From: Dioscorea cayenensis subsp. rotundata
Lineage: Eukaryota; Streptophyta; Magnoliopsida; Dioscoreales; Dioscoreaceae
Assembly: GCF_009730915.1 (NCBI RefSeq)
Contig: NW_024088613.1
Coordinates: 1-64,000 of the forward strand
Length of the DNA: 64,000 nucleotides
Reading direction: 5' to 3'
Position 1 is the first letter of the stretch. Each line of letters begins with the position of its first letter. Under the pieces are notes generated by a model, which saw only the letters and a list, made by a program, of their open reading frames with translations, was not told where the DNA came from and searched no databases. This document shows, in pieces, positions 8,900-23,427 of the stretch. Made by a program: the position numbers and the translations under genes.

Positions 8900-9990
8900 A
8901 CCATATTTGTAATTTTTCTGAATTACCTATTTTTAAAAAAAAATAAAAAGAAAAGAAAATGTTTTTGTTGTAATGCATAGTTTTTATTTTCAATAACAGA
9001 CGTTAATAATTTATGGCTAATGTTCATGTATTCTACTCCCGCGGCATGATTCTTTTTGAGTATTTTAATAAATGTTTTAAAAAAATCAATAGTGGAGCGT
9101 GTTTTTTTTAAATATTGTATTTTTTAAAATTATATATTAAAATGCTTATTTTTTTAATTAATTATGAAAATATGTAAAAAAATATGCGTATTTTTATAAT
9201 TAATTTAAAAAAATAAGCATTTTGGTATATAATTATAAAAAATGCAATATTAAAAAAAAACCCTCTCACGGGTGGTTTTTTAAAATATTTATCTAAATGT
9301 GTATTTTTATAAATATTTATTAAAGTACTCAAAAAGTATATGAAAGGTATCTTTACCTAAGATATTTTTTAGGTTTTTTTAAATTTTATAATAAAATTTT
9401 TAATATAATATTTTATGTTTGAATTTTATAATTTTTTAATTAAATCTTTTTATAATTTTATTTAAATTTTACAATAGTTTTTTTATATAACATTTTATAT
9501 TTAAGTTTATATAAATTTTTTAATTTAATTTTTTTTACAATCTTATTTAAATTTTACAATAGTTTTTTTATTAAAATATTTATTACAATGTGGGAGAAAT
9601 TTTAAATTAAAAAATTTATAAGAATTTAAATATAAAATATTATATAAAATAAAAAATAAAAAGGTATTATGTGTAAAATGTACCATGCAGGGTATGCTTT
9701 TATATTCTTAATAAATATTTATAAAAATGTTCATTTAGATAAATATTTCTAAAAAATGTAATATTTAAAGTTAGTGTACTAAAATTATAAATTATAATGA
9801 AAAAAGATATTTAAAAAATAAATTTTTTTAAAAAATAATATTTCATATTTTTTAAATTTATTACATATATAAGTTAATAAAAACAATTAAAATAAAACAA
9901 GTAAAAAACAGGACGGAAGAAAGTAGGTACAACAAATGAATGGGATTAATGGAGGAATTAATTTGGTAGGTAAAACAAGTTGAAGCACCA
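8900..9990. repeat. AT-rich spacer with nested inverted repeats
   Basis: No gene is visible. Around 9105-9260, about 75 bp (aaatattgtattttttaaaa ... aaaatgcttattttttt) recurs inverted with a centre near 9180 (aaaaaaataagcatttt ... aaaaaatgcaatatt). Further out, tattttaataaatgtt, atatttatctaaatgtg and tttataaatatttatta words at 9050-9320 recur inverted at 9690-9770. Two direct copies of tttaaattttacaatagttt occur near 9460 and 9545. The whole may be a foldback element or a pile of AT-rich MITEs. Confidence 0.55.
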
Positions 9991-10511
9991 ATTGCATTTG
10001 CAGTGGTGCCACAAATGAATTAAAGTCTCTTTTACAAATGTTGGCTTGGACTGGATGTTGCTGCTGTTAGATGTTGTATCCAGTTTTCTAACCCCTTAAC
10101 CCCTTAACGCGAGGAACTGGATCCTGACAGGCACGTTGATTTTTCCTGTTTTAAGACGTATTTGTTTCTAGGAGTTCCTCTCTCCTAGCAACCTTTTTGT
10201 CTTGTTTTATTTCGCTCCTGTTGGTCTTTTGTTTCCACTGCTAGTGATTTTTCTGTTTTTCTTGTTCTGTGGTTGCTTTGTATTTGTGCTCTTAATGCAT
10301 TTGTGGTTTATTCACTTTACATTAAAAATTGACAATAATCAATTAAAATTTTCAATAAGAACCAAGTTTGTGATACAAGAATCTCTTCCACAAAACAAAA
10401 AATACAAACTACTCACTCAAAAATCAAATGAATGCGCAATCAATTGTTCTTTTCTAATTTCAATCACCATCACACAGCTTTGTTATTGTACAACAGAACT
10501 ATCATTTGCCT

Positions 10512-13427
<2,916 letters not shown>

Positions 13428-14402
13428 AAATGCTAGTAAATGAGACTGTTTTTATTATGTTTTGGAGTTAAAGAGTGAGAGAGAAAGATAGAAGGGAGGG
13501 AACATTAAATCATAATAATAATTTATGGATATTATTATTATTATTATATTGTGGAAAATTAGGGGGAAATATAAATAAAGATTTTTCTCTTGCATGCATA
13601 TTAAAAGTGGGTGGTTTATTTTAAAAAAAAATTTACATTAGGGTAAATTTGAAGTTATAATAGATATTTGAATAAAAATATAATTATTCAAAACTATAAA
13701 TAACTTTATAACAAACAAATTCACATCACTTCTTAATAATTTTAACCCAAGACTTAATTAGTAAATACACATGAGTGATTAAACACACATGAGTTACCCA
13801 TGTACATAAGAAAAGGGAAAAAAAAATACTCATTGGGAATGAGAATTTGTGCTCTAGTTTTACCATTTCTTTAGAGGGATCATGCTGAAGATAATGATGG
13901 AATAAATGTTTATAAAATCTTTTTATATTATTATTATTTTTTCAGTTTTTAATTATTCATTAAAAATAAAAAATAAATAAATGGTTCAAACATGCCAGGC
14001 CCATTTCAGCAGAGCAAATTTACATTGATTTTATTGAAGTGGTTTATCTATTTTTTTTTAAAAAAAAATATAATTTTATGGCATCTACTCATGAAGCAAG
14101 AGGTACATTCATGACATTATACACTCCAGTCCTGTTGCTCTGGATAATAATTCAGATCAAGGAATACACTAAAATTAACCCTGAAGATGCAACATTTGGG
14201 CAAATCACTCCTATTAAATGATGCAAGAAACCATAATTAAGCTTGAATTCTCCAGGAAAGCAAGAGGATTAGAACCACCAGAGCATCAACTAATGGATAA
14301 TCTGATAAAATTTCTCAGGCATAGCACAATAAAACAGGAAAGCTTTCTAATCATTGTTCACCTTACCAAGTACATGTATTCAGCATCTGGTATCATCTAC
14401 AC
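13428..14402. other. Intergenic spacer between signal peptidase promoter and TauE/SafE 3' end
   Basis: AT-rich sequence with an (ATT)n stretch near 13530-13550 and poly-A runs near 14050. It should hold the signal peptidase promoter, since that gene runs away from it, and the 3' UTR of the transporter. I see no further gene. Confidence 0.5.
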
Positions 14403-16032
14403 TTAATATCTGCAGAGGTTCTCAAAACCCATGTATTCATGTTGCTTTATTTGCTCAATCATGCGGGAAATACCTACACCACCTGTTACATAATTCATGC
14501 AGTTATATAAAGAGGTTCACCACAGATTAACACATGATAGAAGCATCTTGTTTCTTTGATCAAGAAGTACATCATGCAATTGTGTTTGCTAGAGTCAGGG
14601 ATTATGTGCTTACCTAATGAGACTGCACTAACAAAAATTGTGAAAGCCAAAATGAAAATAATTAGAGATGCTCTGCCCATCCAAATAATCAATCTTTTCA
14701 CAACATGTTGGCCAATAATGGCGGCGATTGCTGCCACGATAACAAAGTACATAGCTGCAAAATCAATAGAAACAACCATAAACCATCAGCTTGCTCTAAA
14801 AGCAGAAGCAAGCAACTAAAAGAAAAGCTATGAAATTCCCTTTTGCCTCTTTTTGTCCCCTAAAAAACCAGTTTTTAAACAGTCTATTTTCCAAATAAAT
14901 GGATAATTCAAATCTATAATAGAATTTAGTTTCCACAACAAAATTGATACTTCAAAATGGGGTAGATGATCGTACCATAAGGGACAGGGAAACGGTGTAA
15001 GAGATGATATTCGATAACAGACATAGAAGAAGAGAATGTCATTGAGAAGGTGGCCGTTGCACTAGAAACCTGAAAAGAAGTTTTAATCAAGCAAAAGTTA
15101 TGATTTTACCTATCATGGATTGAGCATTCTAATTATCCAACAAAAACATCCAGAATATGACGTGGCCACAATAAACCAAGTCATTGTTCAATTGTATCTC
15201 CATCAAGAATCAAGTCATTATTACACACCTTTGCACGCTCAAGGTGCAAGAAGTATTTAAAGATTAGTCTTCATGTAAAGTCAAAATCTTTAGGTGCATA
15301 ATTTTCCCAATGCTTGCTTTGTTATCTATCATTCTTTTTCTGAGAAAGTTACACATTCTCTAGCCATGTGCTCCATCTAAGAATAACCTTTTTCATCATA
15401 GTCAAAAGCTTTACCTCCCCAGTTATCTTGCTTCCACCCATTATGATGATATCAATTACTCAAGGGCAGCCATACTAGGTAAATTTATCAAGCTTCCCTC
15501 AACCATCTAGTACGACATCAACATATACCATCAGTGTTGTCATGGCTAAGCCACTCTGACTCTCTGACTACCCTAAAAACAAGAGCAAAATTGAATTTAA
15601 ATTAAAAAAATAAACTGTCTCTCACTTCCTGGCCAGTTGACTAATTTTATCATGGCTATGTATTCTTATTATGATCCTCCAAGACATTATGAAATGGTTT
15701 TAGGATTCACAGTGTACCATGGCAATAGAAATGTGTGCATGTTAAATCTGCTGTAACATTTTTTTCTTGTATGTTTATATTAACTCACTGATATTCAAAA
15801 TCTAAAGCTGAACTTAAAGCTCTTCCCCAATATTGCTGTGATCACCATTATTAGAGAAGATAATGCCATTGTTGATGCTTTAGCTGACCAGGGAAGACTT
15901 CACCCTCAACCTTCACGTTTCTTTCAAGGACTGGACCGTCCTAGATGGCTAGAAGAGCTCTGCTCTCAGAAGAATTTCTTCTTTTAATTCTGTTGTTTTT
16001 TTCCCCTCTTTTTAGCCTTCTGCTCTTTTGTT

Positions 16033-16079
<47 letters not shown>

Positions 16080-18448
16080 TTTACAGTACAGGTGTGTTCT
16101 ACATATGTGACAGGGTTCATATATCCTTGGTAAATGTGTCAATCCTGCCAAATGACTATTTGATTGAGAAATCGAATCCAATCCCTCTCAAGTTGTAAGA
16201 TTTCATAAAGAGATAATAACGTCTGGATCATGGCCGACATTAGACAATTGTTATTTTTCACCCAAAGGCAAATTTGAAAAAAAAAAAAAGAATAAATTTT
16301 GACAAGAAAAAGCACAATACTGCCAGCAAAAAAAGATGAAAGATTAAGCAAACATAATCTTCAATTGAGACTCTAATGAGTGAAAAAATATGAGAAGCTT
16401 TTAAAATAAATAAGCAGTGAAAGCAACTAAAATTAGAAAGAAGTAATATTTAAGAGGAGAGTTCATACTTGAGGTGGTATACCAAGCTCAAGGAAAAGAG
16501 GACCCAAAATAAACCCTCCACCTAGACCAAGCAGTCCACCAACCATACCACCTAGAACACCACATAAGGAATATAGAAATAACTGCTGAATTTTCCAAGG
16601 TTTTCCTTCATGTCCCCTTGATGCAATGACTCTCTTTCCCTTGTATAAGTTAATGGCTTCATATAATGTCACACCAACAGAGACAGGTATCTGCATAATA
16701 TCAACATTCAAACTTATGTTTCTGCAATGGTGAGTTTACAAATTCGCCACATCATAACCATAATGGCCCAAGGAAAAAATATACGACACCTGTAGCAAAT
16801 TCACTATCCAATACCACACTGAACAGGTTGTTGTATTGTTCTGCATCAAACATGTTCAAAGGAAAAAAAAATAAGGTTAATTTTCACAATATCAGGTTCA
16901 TATTAATGACCTCACCTTAATTATTTGCAAGACGAGGAATGTCAACCAAACCAAGACAAGAAGACCAAGCTGTTTCCAGTAGACATTCTCTAAAATTGGA
17001 ACCTGCAAATGCAAATCCTAGGATCATAAAGGCATGAGAGTGAAATCATAAACTAATTGTTACCAAATTACCTCTGGTTCCAAAATTAGCTCATTCTCCA
17101 TCTGAGTGCTATTACTTGGTCCACTAGGAAGCGCAGTATACTCTATCTCTTCATTCCCTCTACCTACTTAGAAATATGATCCACTTGTTTTATGCTCCCA
17201 AACAGAAACCACGAGTGTGTCAAAGGAGCAGCTTACCATTTAACTTAGACTGTCTGTTAGCCTCCTAGAATACAGTAGAGAGTCAGAAAAAACAGAACGA
17301 CTAAAAAAACTCAGTTAACAATCCTCCATACCTTCTTTTTCAAAGTCTCCTTATTCCATGCTTCAACACCCTTCTTAAAGGCCTTAGTTGATGTGCCTAA
17401 ACAAATGACATAAAAATCAAAGAAATTTCTGGCTGACTAGTAACAACAAAGTTATTAAAACTAAAAGATCATGCATATCAACCATTTACCTACCTATGAA
17501 TAGGATGATTAGGAGGACGGTAACCATCCAATCAGCAAAAATTACATTGAAAGCAACACCAATGCTGATTCCAAGCATGAGCATCGGTTGTAAGAGCAAT
17601 GCTAAGTCATAATCAATGATAGGCATGTCCAAAGTTGGATGCCTCAGCTTAAGATTGTAGTAAACAGTTGAACCCGCTGCACCCATGATCATACCTTATC
17701 CAACAAAGCCAGTAAATTTCAGTGCTTAATAACCTTTGTTAAAACTGAAATCTTGTGCATGTTGCAAAGAAAATGAAAGATAAGGCTCTTCTCACCATGC
17801 GTGATTCAATTACCATAAAAAACAGGAACCAATGGAGTTAAATCAAAATCCCCCAAACAAAGCAATACCTAATTACTTTTACCTCCATTCAAATTCAGTT
17901 TCACTCTAATTACAAAATGTCAACATAAAAAAAGAAATTTCCAAAATAAATTAGGACTATTTATAAATGCCAAAACGAAATCAAAGGGAAAAATAACAAG
18001 AGCTTACACTTAGAGATAGCGGTCGAGGTTTTGGGATCAAACCCGACGATCAAAGAAAGCATAGGAACAAAAATCCCTCCTCCGCCAACACCTCCGACGC
18101 TCCCAAACGCCGCTCCGAAGAACCCAACGACAGATCCGACAACGATTTTCCACCCAAACTTCATAGGCTGAAATCACACCACAAGAACTCAATCAATCCT
18201 TCTATCCAACCATCCATTCATTCCTTCATTCAAGAAAGGGATCGAAAGGGAGAGAGAGAGGGTACCGGCCAAACATGGGTATACGACGATTCATCAGGAC
18301 GCCACAAGGAATTCACAAAATCAAAAAGATAAGAACGCGGCGAGGCACCATTTTCGTCGCCGATGATCCTCCGATGAGCCGAGGCAGACACCAAGAGAAG
18401 AAGCCCGAACCCAATCACCGCCGACGACGACGACCACCTCCCATCCAT
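14403..18448 (-). CDS. Sulfite exporter TauE/SafE family membrane protein
   Basis: A polytopic membrane protein of the TauE/SafE (DUF81) family; bacterial members export sulfite or sulfoacetate, and the plant substrates are mostly undefined. Twelve minus-strand exons: 18266-18448, 18008-18167, 17494-17694, 17332-17396, 17237-17264, 17072-17163, 16916-17002, 16790-16840, 16469-16690, 14976-15069, 14614-14754 and 14403-14482, giving 467 residues. A signal peptide ([15 protein letters not shown]) precedes two glycine-rich repeats, [19 protein letters not shown] and [19 protein letters not shown], the family hallmark. Further hydrophobic segments include [15 protein letters not shown] and [13 protein letters not shown]. 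The central loop ([14 protein letters not shown] to [10 protein letters not shown]) is hydrophilic. The start at 18448 is chosen for its signal peptide; an upstream in-frame Met at 18523 exists. Intron 9 (1.4 kb) contains a LINE fragment and a TA tract. Confidence 0.9.
15800..16036 (+). mobile_element. LINE 3' fragment (RNase H end) in TauE/SafE intron 9
   Basis: Read on the plus strand, opposite to the host gene, the stretch gives [19 protein letters not shown] and then [13 protein letters not shown]. This is the C terminus of the RNase H-like (RVT_3) domain at the end of plant L1-type LINE ORF2. T-rich 3' sequence follows and then a (TA)n tract (16036-16077) in place of a poly-A tail. It is strongly 5'-truncated. 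Confidence 0.6.
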
Positions 18449-18699
18449 TTCAGGCCGGAGTGCGCTCAATGATTCGAAATCGACGAAGAATCGAAAACCA
18501 TTCGTTCTGTCCGTACGACTCAAGAGCGAGCAGACTAAAAATAGAGACAGAAGCCCACCGTTGAATGATATTGGCGGGTAATGAGGGAAAGCGAGTGCCT
18601 CGGGATTTGTGTGTTAATATGATATTTCCCTCGAGATCAGCTTTCTCGAATTTAGGACTATTCTGGAGAGAACTCGTGCGGGCTTCCATGTGCTAATAA

Positions 18700-19265
18700 A
18701 TATGTTATTATTATCATAGATAATACAATTTTGCAAATATGTCTCTAAAAATGTAATTATATGAGGAGTAAATGAATTATAAGTCAGTCGAAGTTTCAAA
18801 ACTTTCCGTACAAACCTTTAACATTTCAATTTCTTTTACTCATCCTTTTTCAGTTTTTTTTTCTCACTTAATAATTACATTTTTCGTTTAACATTAAGTG
18901 TTTATGTATAATCACTTAATATATATTTTTTTTAATATTTATTTTTTATATTTAATATTTAATATTTTTGTTTTTTTATTTAATATCATGTGTTTCCGTT
19001 TAAAAAATGATGAGCATTTCGGTTAGTGTCAATTATTTTTATGATAGATGAACTAAAAATAAATTGATAGAAAAAAAATTACTTTTTAGGAATATTCAAA
19101 TTCAGTTCGACAATTTGTAAATAAGTAAAGTTTGAAGGGATTTTTAGGTTATTTCCAATTATATCAATAATAGTTTTATTCAAAACTATTATTGATGTAC
19201 ATTCACAAACCATATTGACAAACAAACATACAAAATACTAAAACTTGAATCCATTAAATCAAATG
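18700..19265. other. AT-rich intergenic spacer upstream of TauE/SafE
   Basis: The TauE/SafE promoter should lie in 18450-18800. Beyond that the sequence is AT-rich with no motif or ORF I would defend. An inverted pair, aataatagttt / aaactattatt, occurs around 19168-19190. Confidence 0.4.
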
Positions 19266-19327
19266 TAATGGAAATTATTCAAATTTGCAGTAACTATAAT
19301 ATATATATATATTACTATGTTCCAAGC

Positions 19328-19791
19328 ACAGATGAGATCTTCAATCAATTTGGGTACATCATCATCGTCTTCATCATCTCCACGACCAATCTCCATTTTC
19401 TCGTCTCTAGCGCCGCTGATCTCCAAACCTCAATCCCATTACGACAACGCCTCGTCTTCTCCCAAAACCACAACCCTGTCACCAGAACCTCAATCCCCAA
19501 CACCCACAACAACCACATCATCTTGATTCCCTCATCCCCCATCATCGCCCTTCTGGCAAGGCCTCCGCAAACAGAATTCTTCTCCTCGCTCTTGTTTTCA
19601 GCGTTACCGATCAGAGCTTCGAGGATCTCACCGTTGCTTGGGCCGGGATCTTGGACACAGCTGTTGGTGCTCTTGTCGGCGTCTTGGTCCAAGATCAGTG
19701 GATGGATGAATACACTCTTAAACATCTCAGCGAGGGGTTCGGTAAGCGTACAACAACAACTCATGGTGGGAGTTTCTGGGAACGCTAGAAC
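19328..19791 (+). pseudogene. Unassigned ORF region, probably a broken gene
   Basis: Plus strand: MRSSINLGTSSSSSSSP opens a Ser/Pro/Thr-rich stretch that ends at a stop near 19525. In a second plus frame, sequence of protein-like composition follows (NRILLLALVFSVTDQSFED, then AWAGILDTAVGALVGVLV and QDQWMDEYTLKHLSEGFG), ending at a TAG near 19790. The two parts could be one gene with a frameshift or an unseen intron. The minus strand also has a long open frame (19345-19833), and a third plus-frame ORF overlaps. I recognise no family. A hydrophobic segment followed by an acidic tail is visible in the second part. Confidence 0.3.
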
Positions 19792-19953
19792 ATGAAAGAA
19801 ACCGGCTTTGTAATTGATTGAGATGAATTGCATACAAGCTTTGCCACGTTTAATGTGTTGCAGTAGTGATCTATTTTTGTAGTTTTAGGGTTTCTTAGTT
19901 AATTTTTTTGAATTAAAATTTCAATGTTGGTGATAAATGGGGAGAGGAGTGAC

Positions 19954-20106
19954 TTAGGGTTTGTCACCTGAGACTTGGGCATTGAAAGTGACCGTTTTCT
20001 TGCTTATCTCTTTGAATAGCACTTCCGCCACACTCACCTCTAGCTTTAGGATATTCACTATCTTCTCCACTACAAACCCCTTCGCTTTATCTACCAAACT
20101 TGCCAT
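19954..20106 (-). pseudogene. LEA14-like (LEA_2, desiccation-related) N-terminal fragment
   Basis: The 50-residue minus-strand frame starts MASLVDKAKGFVVEKIVNI and continues with VSVAEVLFKEISKKTV and FNAQVSGDKP before a stop. This matches the start of plant LEA14 proteins (M-x-L-V/I-DKAK-F-V-EK-V, then V-x-DV-K-I, then YxAKVSVxNPY). Those proteins are about 150 residues and are made in desiccation and salt stress. The stop replaces the NPY region; a few plausible residues (VTPLPIY) follow in frame and then similarity ends. I read it as a truncated pseudogene, cut off next to a LINE fragment at its 5' side. Confidence 0.55.
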
Positions 20107-20169
20107 CCTTCTTCAATCTCTTCTCTCTGTTTCTTTTCTTTCTTTCTTTCTTTGTATATCTGTATATTT

Positions 20170-21000
20170 ATGTGTTGATGAAAGATCTTTGGCAGGTCCT
20201 TGGAAAGATAGTGGACCAATTTTGTGAAAGAAGAAAATGATCTAGTCACACCTAGATCAAGTCCGCCTGCTCATTTGTCCATGTGAACCCTCTACGATGA
20301 AGTGGGGTCCACAAGGTTGAGATACTCCAAAAAAGTTTTGAGCAACAAGTAAGTCTCCTAAGTTTGGAGTTCCTTTATTTTTGTCATCAAGAGAGAAGGT
20401 GACATTAAAATCCGCACAAATTATTCAATGAGAGGATCTCAAATGTCTTACAAAGCGTAATTCATTTCAAAAATTGGTCTTTAGAAATATGGCATTCGGT
20501 CCATATACCATTGAGCATAACTAGACCAAGTTGTCAACTCTACTAGTGAACTCTAAAGTGAGAGAGAAAGACCCATAAGGAATTAGGGAACCAATGATTT
20601 GGTCTTTATCCCAAGCCATAACTATACCCCTAGTTGTGCCAATGGTAGGAATGAATTTAAAGGTGTCTAAATAACAACCACCGATCGATTTCCACATGGA
20701 AAAATGAATGTCCTGAAGTTTGGTCTCTTGAAGACAAATAATGTCTGCTTTGGAAGAAAGAAGGAAATATTTGATTAAGTGGCTTTCAGACGGCCTCCCC
20801 AAACCTCTAACGTTTAAAGATAACACTTTCATTTAAGAATGCTAAGGGTCTGGTTAGCATGCAAGGCAGAAGATCCTCCTATGTGGGAGAAGCTAGCAAT
20901 TCTCTCAATTTCTAAATTCCTTAACGTTTTCAAGCATTTAGATTTGTGGTTAGGAGAACCCAAGAATTTAACACCACAAGCATCACTATAGTTAAGCAAT
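20170..21000 (-). mobile_element. LINE (L1-type) 5' fragment with AP-endonuclease domain
   Basis: From 20832 downward the minus strand reads MKVLSLNVRGLGRPSESH, then ADIICLQETKL and TRGIVMAWDKD, the start of plant L1 ORF2 endonuclease. After a stop the similarity resumes: ICADFNVTFS corresponds to the GDFN motif, and FIVEGSHGQM to the FTWSN region. Sequence above 20832 probably belongs to the spacer or ORF1 end. The element is truncated on both sides and carries several stops; reverse transcriptase is absent here. Confidence 0.72.
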
Positions 21001-21371
21001 TGAATATCATACCATAAATCAAGAATGAAATAATTTAAAGAAGGGGTACCTTCTCTGGGGTTTTTTAGATTTTTTTTTTCTTGTCAGATCTTGGTGGGTG
21101 AGAGAGAAATCCTGCCTCTTCATTCCAGCGGGTGTAGGGTTTCTTGGATTTTTTTCTCTTTCCCCATTAATTTTACTACTGTGATTTCTTGGGTGCATGA
21201 TAAACTTGTAAAAATTATACACAAAATTAATGTATTCAAATAATTCTCTTTAGGTTACTTCCAATGTAATGTTGATAAGCTAAAGAAAGCTTCATAAGCA
21301 AAGACTGGTATCTCCAAAACAAACACTTAATTATCATCCTTGTATCAATCTTCTTCCTCACCTCAACTGGA

Positions 21372-22033
21372 ATGGACTGCCTCAACCAAGACATCTCGAC
21401 AGAAATACTTCTCTGGCTACCTGTGAAATCCATCTTCAGGTTTAAACTTGTTTGCTAGAAATGACTCCAGTTTATCACTGCACCATGGTTTATTAATGCA
21501 TACTTGTCTCACCATGGACCACCTTCATTGCAGGCTTCCTCCATCTTGGTTCTAACTCCAACATCTACCATGTCACATCATCATCATCATCAATGATTAT
21601 CCATCTCTTCACCAGCTGCCAAGCCTATGGTTTCAGGGCCTCAAATGGCCTGCTTTTGATTGAAACCAGCAATAGTTGTGAGTTTCTGTTCAATTCCATC
21701 ACCAGAGAGTCCTTTAGTATCCCAGAATTCCCTTAATGGGCACATGGAATTGCCCTCATTTATCAAGAACTTTATGCCAAACTAGTCTTTGCTTAAATTG
21801 CTTCAATAGAACCAGATGGCACTATGACCACTGGAAAACAATTGTGCTACACTAAATACAACATGTTCAAGACTTTCACTACCAAGAGAAACCAATGGAC
21901 TACTTCAATTCAGCAGCTATCAACAAGAATATGCTTATTTCACGAATCAAACACTATTGGAGTTGTTGCCAAAGATACAATGTATTGGATGCACTACAAA
22001 AAAAATTGGGATATACCAGCGGATTTTATATGA
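21372..22033 (+). pseudogene. Degenerate F-box gene copy, paralog of the gene at 23428
   Basis: The start MDCLNQDISTEILLWLPVKS followed by FRFKLVC is a good F-box, then a TAG. Behind it similarity to the downstream gene continues in changing frames (ITAPWF, then an SHHGPPSL-like stretch, then FCSIPSPESPLV) up to QWTTSIQQL, FHESNTIGVVAKDTMYWM. The copy has several stops and frameshifts and lacks the C-terminal third. It is a tandem duplicate about 1.4 kb upstream of the longer gene on the same strand. Confidence 0.7.
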
Positions 22034-22039
22034 GCCGTT

Positions 22040-22638
22040 GAACTTCTATACATAAAAGTATTTTTTTGTAGATATAGCCTTTATAAAATTTGAAATCACA
22101 GGCATACTCTCATTTATTGTTTTACAAATAACTTTAATTAATTATGTGATATTAATAATATATATTTAAAATTTTGTATAATTTTTTTATAAATTTTTAA
22201 ATAAAGGTATATTTATAAATATATTTTTGTGTTTTAATTTTTTTAATAAATATTTAGAAAAATAAACATAGATATAAATGAATAAGGAATTATTTTTTTT
22301 AATAGAAATGAGTTTTGAGTGTTGATTAAGTCCAAAAAACCAATTAAAACCGTAAGAAAAAGTTAAAACCTAGATGTATATATATAAAACCCCCTCTCCT
22401 TCTTTTTTGGGCCCATATAAAACCCTCTCTTTGATTCATTTATAAAGCCAATAGAAAGATTTAATTCTCATTTTGGAGTTGAGATTGCCTCTTTAGTTCT
22501 TCTATTCTGATTTGGCCCGAGGAAGTCCTCTATTTTTTTCGATTGAGGAATTTCAGTCCTAACCCCAACAGACGTTGGTTTCTCCGTCTATAGTTGCTGA
22601 CATGGCTTTTGTCCCAATTAAAATATTATTAATAAAAT

Positions 22639-22679
<41 letters not shown>

Positions 22680-23297
22680 ACGATGTTTAATTAAGACATT
22701 AACACACATTTAGCTTTTCGGATACGAATACAAATTGGATCCGAAAAGTTAAATCCCTAAACTCCTCTATCTTTCTCCTCCTTCACCTTTTTCCTTCACC
22801 CTTCTACCTGATTTTTCATCTTCATCCAATGGTCAGTCGCCTTCGAGAATCGGAACCATCGTGGTGCATCGTGGTAGACCTGAACATTGCTTGCTTTTCG
22901 GTTTAGTAATGCTCGACGTTGAACTTCAACACCACATTTGAGAACCAATTTAATCAGGACTCGGTTCAAAATATACGAGTGAACTAGTTAGTCCGGTCCG
23001 ATTTTTAAAATCTTACTTGAGATAATGAGATTGGAGACTATCCAATGGTCATTAACAATTATCAATCTACAAAGCGTTTAGTTACCCATTATTTAATTAT
23101 TTATATATTAATAAATATTTTTTAATTAAAAATATTTAAAAATCTTAATTAATCCTAATTATATCTTGAATAATTTTTTTTCATAATTTTATTATAAAAA
23201 CCATTATAGGAAATCCTAATTCCAATCAAATTCCAATTCCTGTCTTCACAATAACTGAGTGCAAAAGCTTAGACTAACTTCAAATACTACTAGGATT

Positions 23298-23356
<59 letters not shown>

Positions 23357-23390
23357 CTTACGTTCTTCCTCGCCTCACATCACTTTGTCA
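22040..23390. other. Spacer between F-box copies, with microsatellites
   Basis: AT-rich, no gene recognised. It holds a (TA)n tract at 22642-22677 and a compound (CA)n(TA)n tract at 23300-23357, the latter ending about 70 bp before the next ORF and so probably in its promoter or leader. Confidence 0.6.
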
Positions 23391-23427
23391 ATCCAGCCAT
23401 GAGTTCCCTCAAGTCCAAAAGGATACC

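Noticed and set aside
8990-9060. Possible fifth snoRNA after the U80-like one
   Set aside because: No C and D boxes at proper spacing, no stem and no rRNA match that I recognise.
19961-20227. Plus-strand 88-residue ORF with hydrophobic runs
   Set aside because: It lies opposite the LEA14-like frame, which has recognisable family residues; the plus frame has none.
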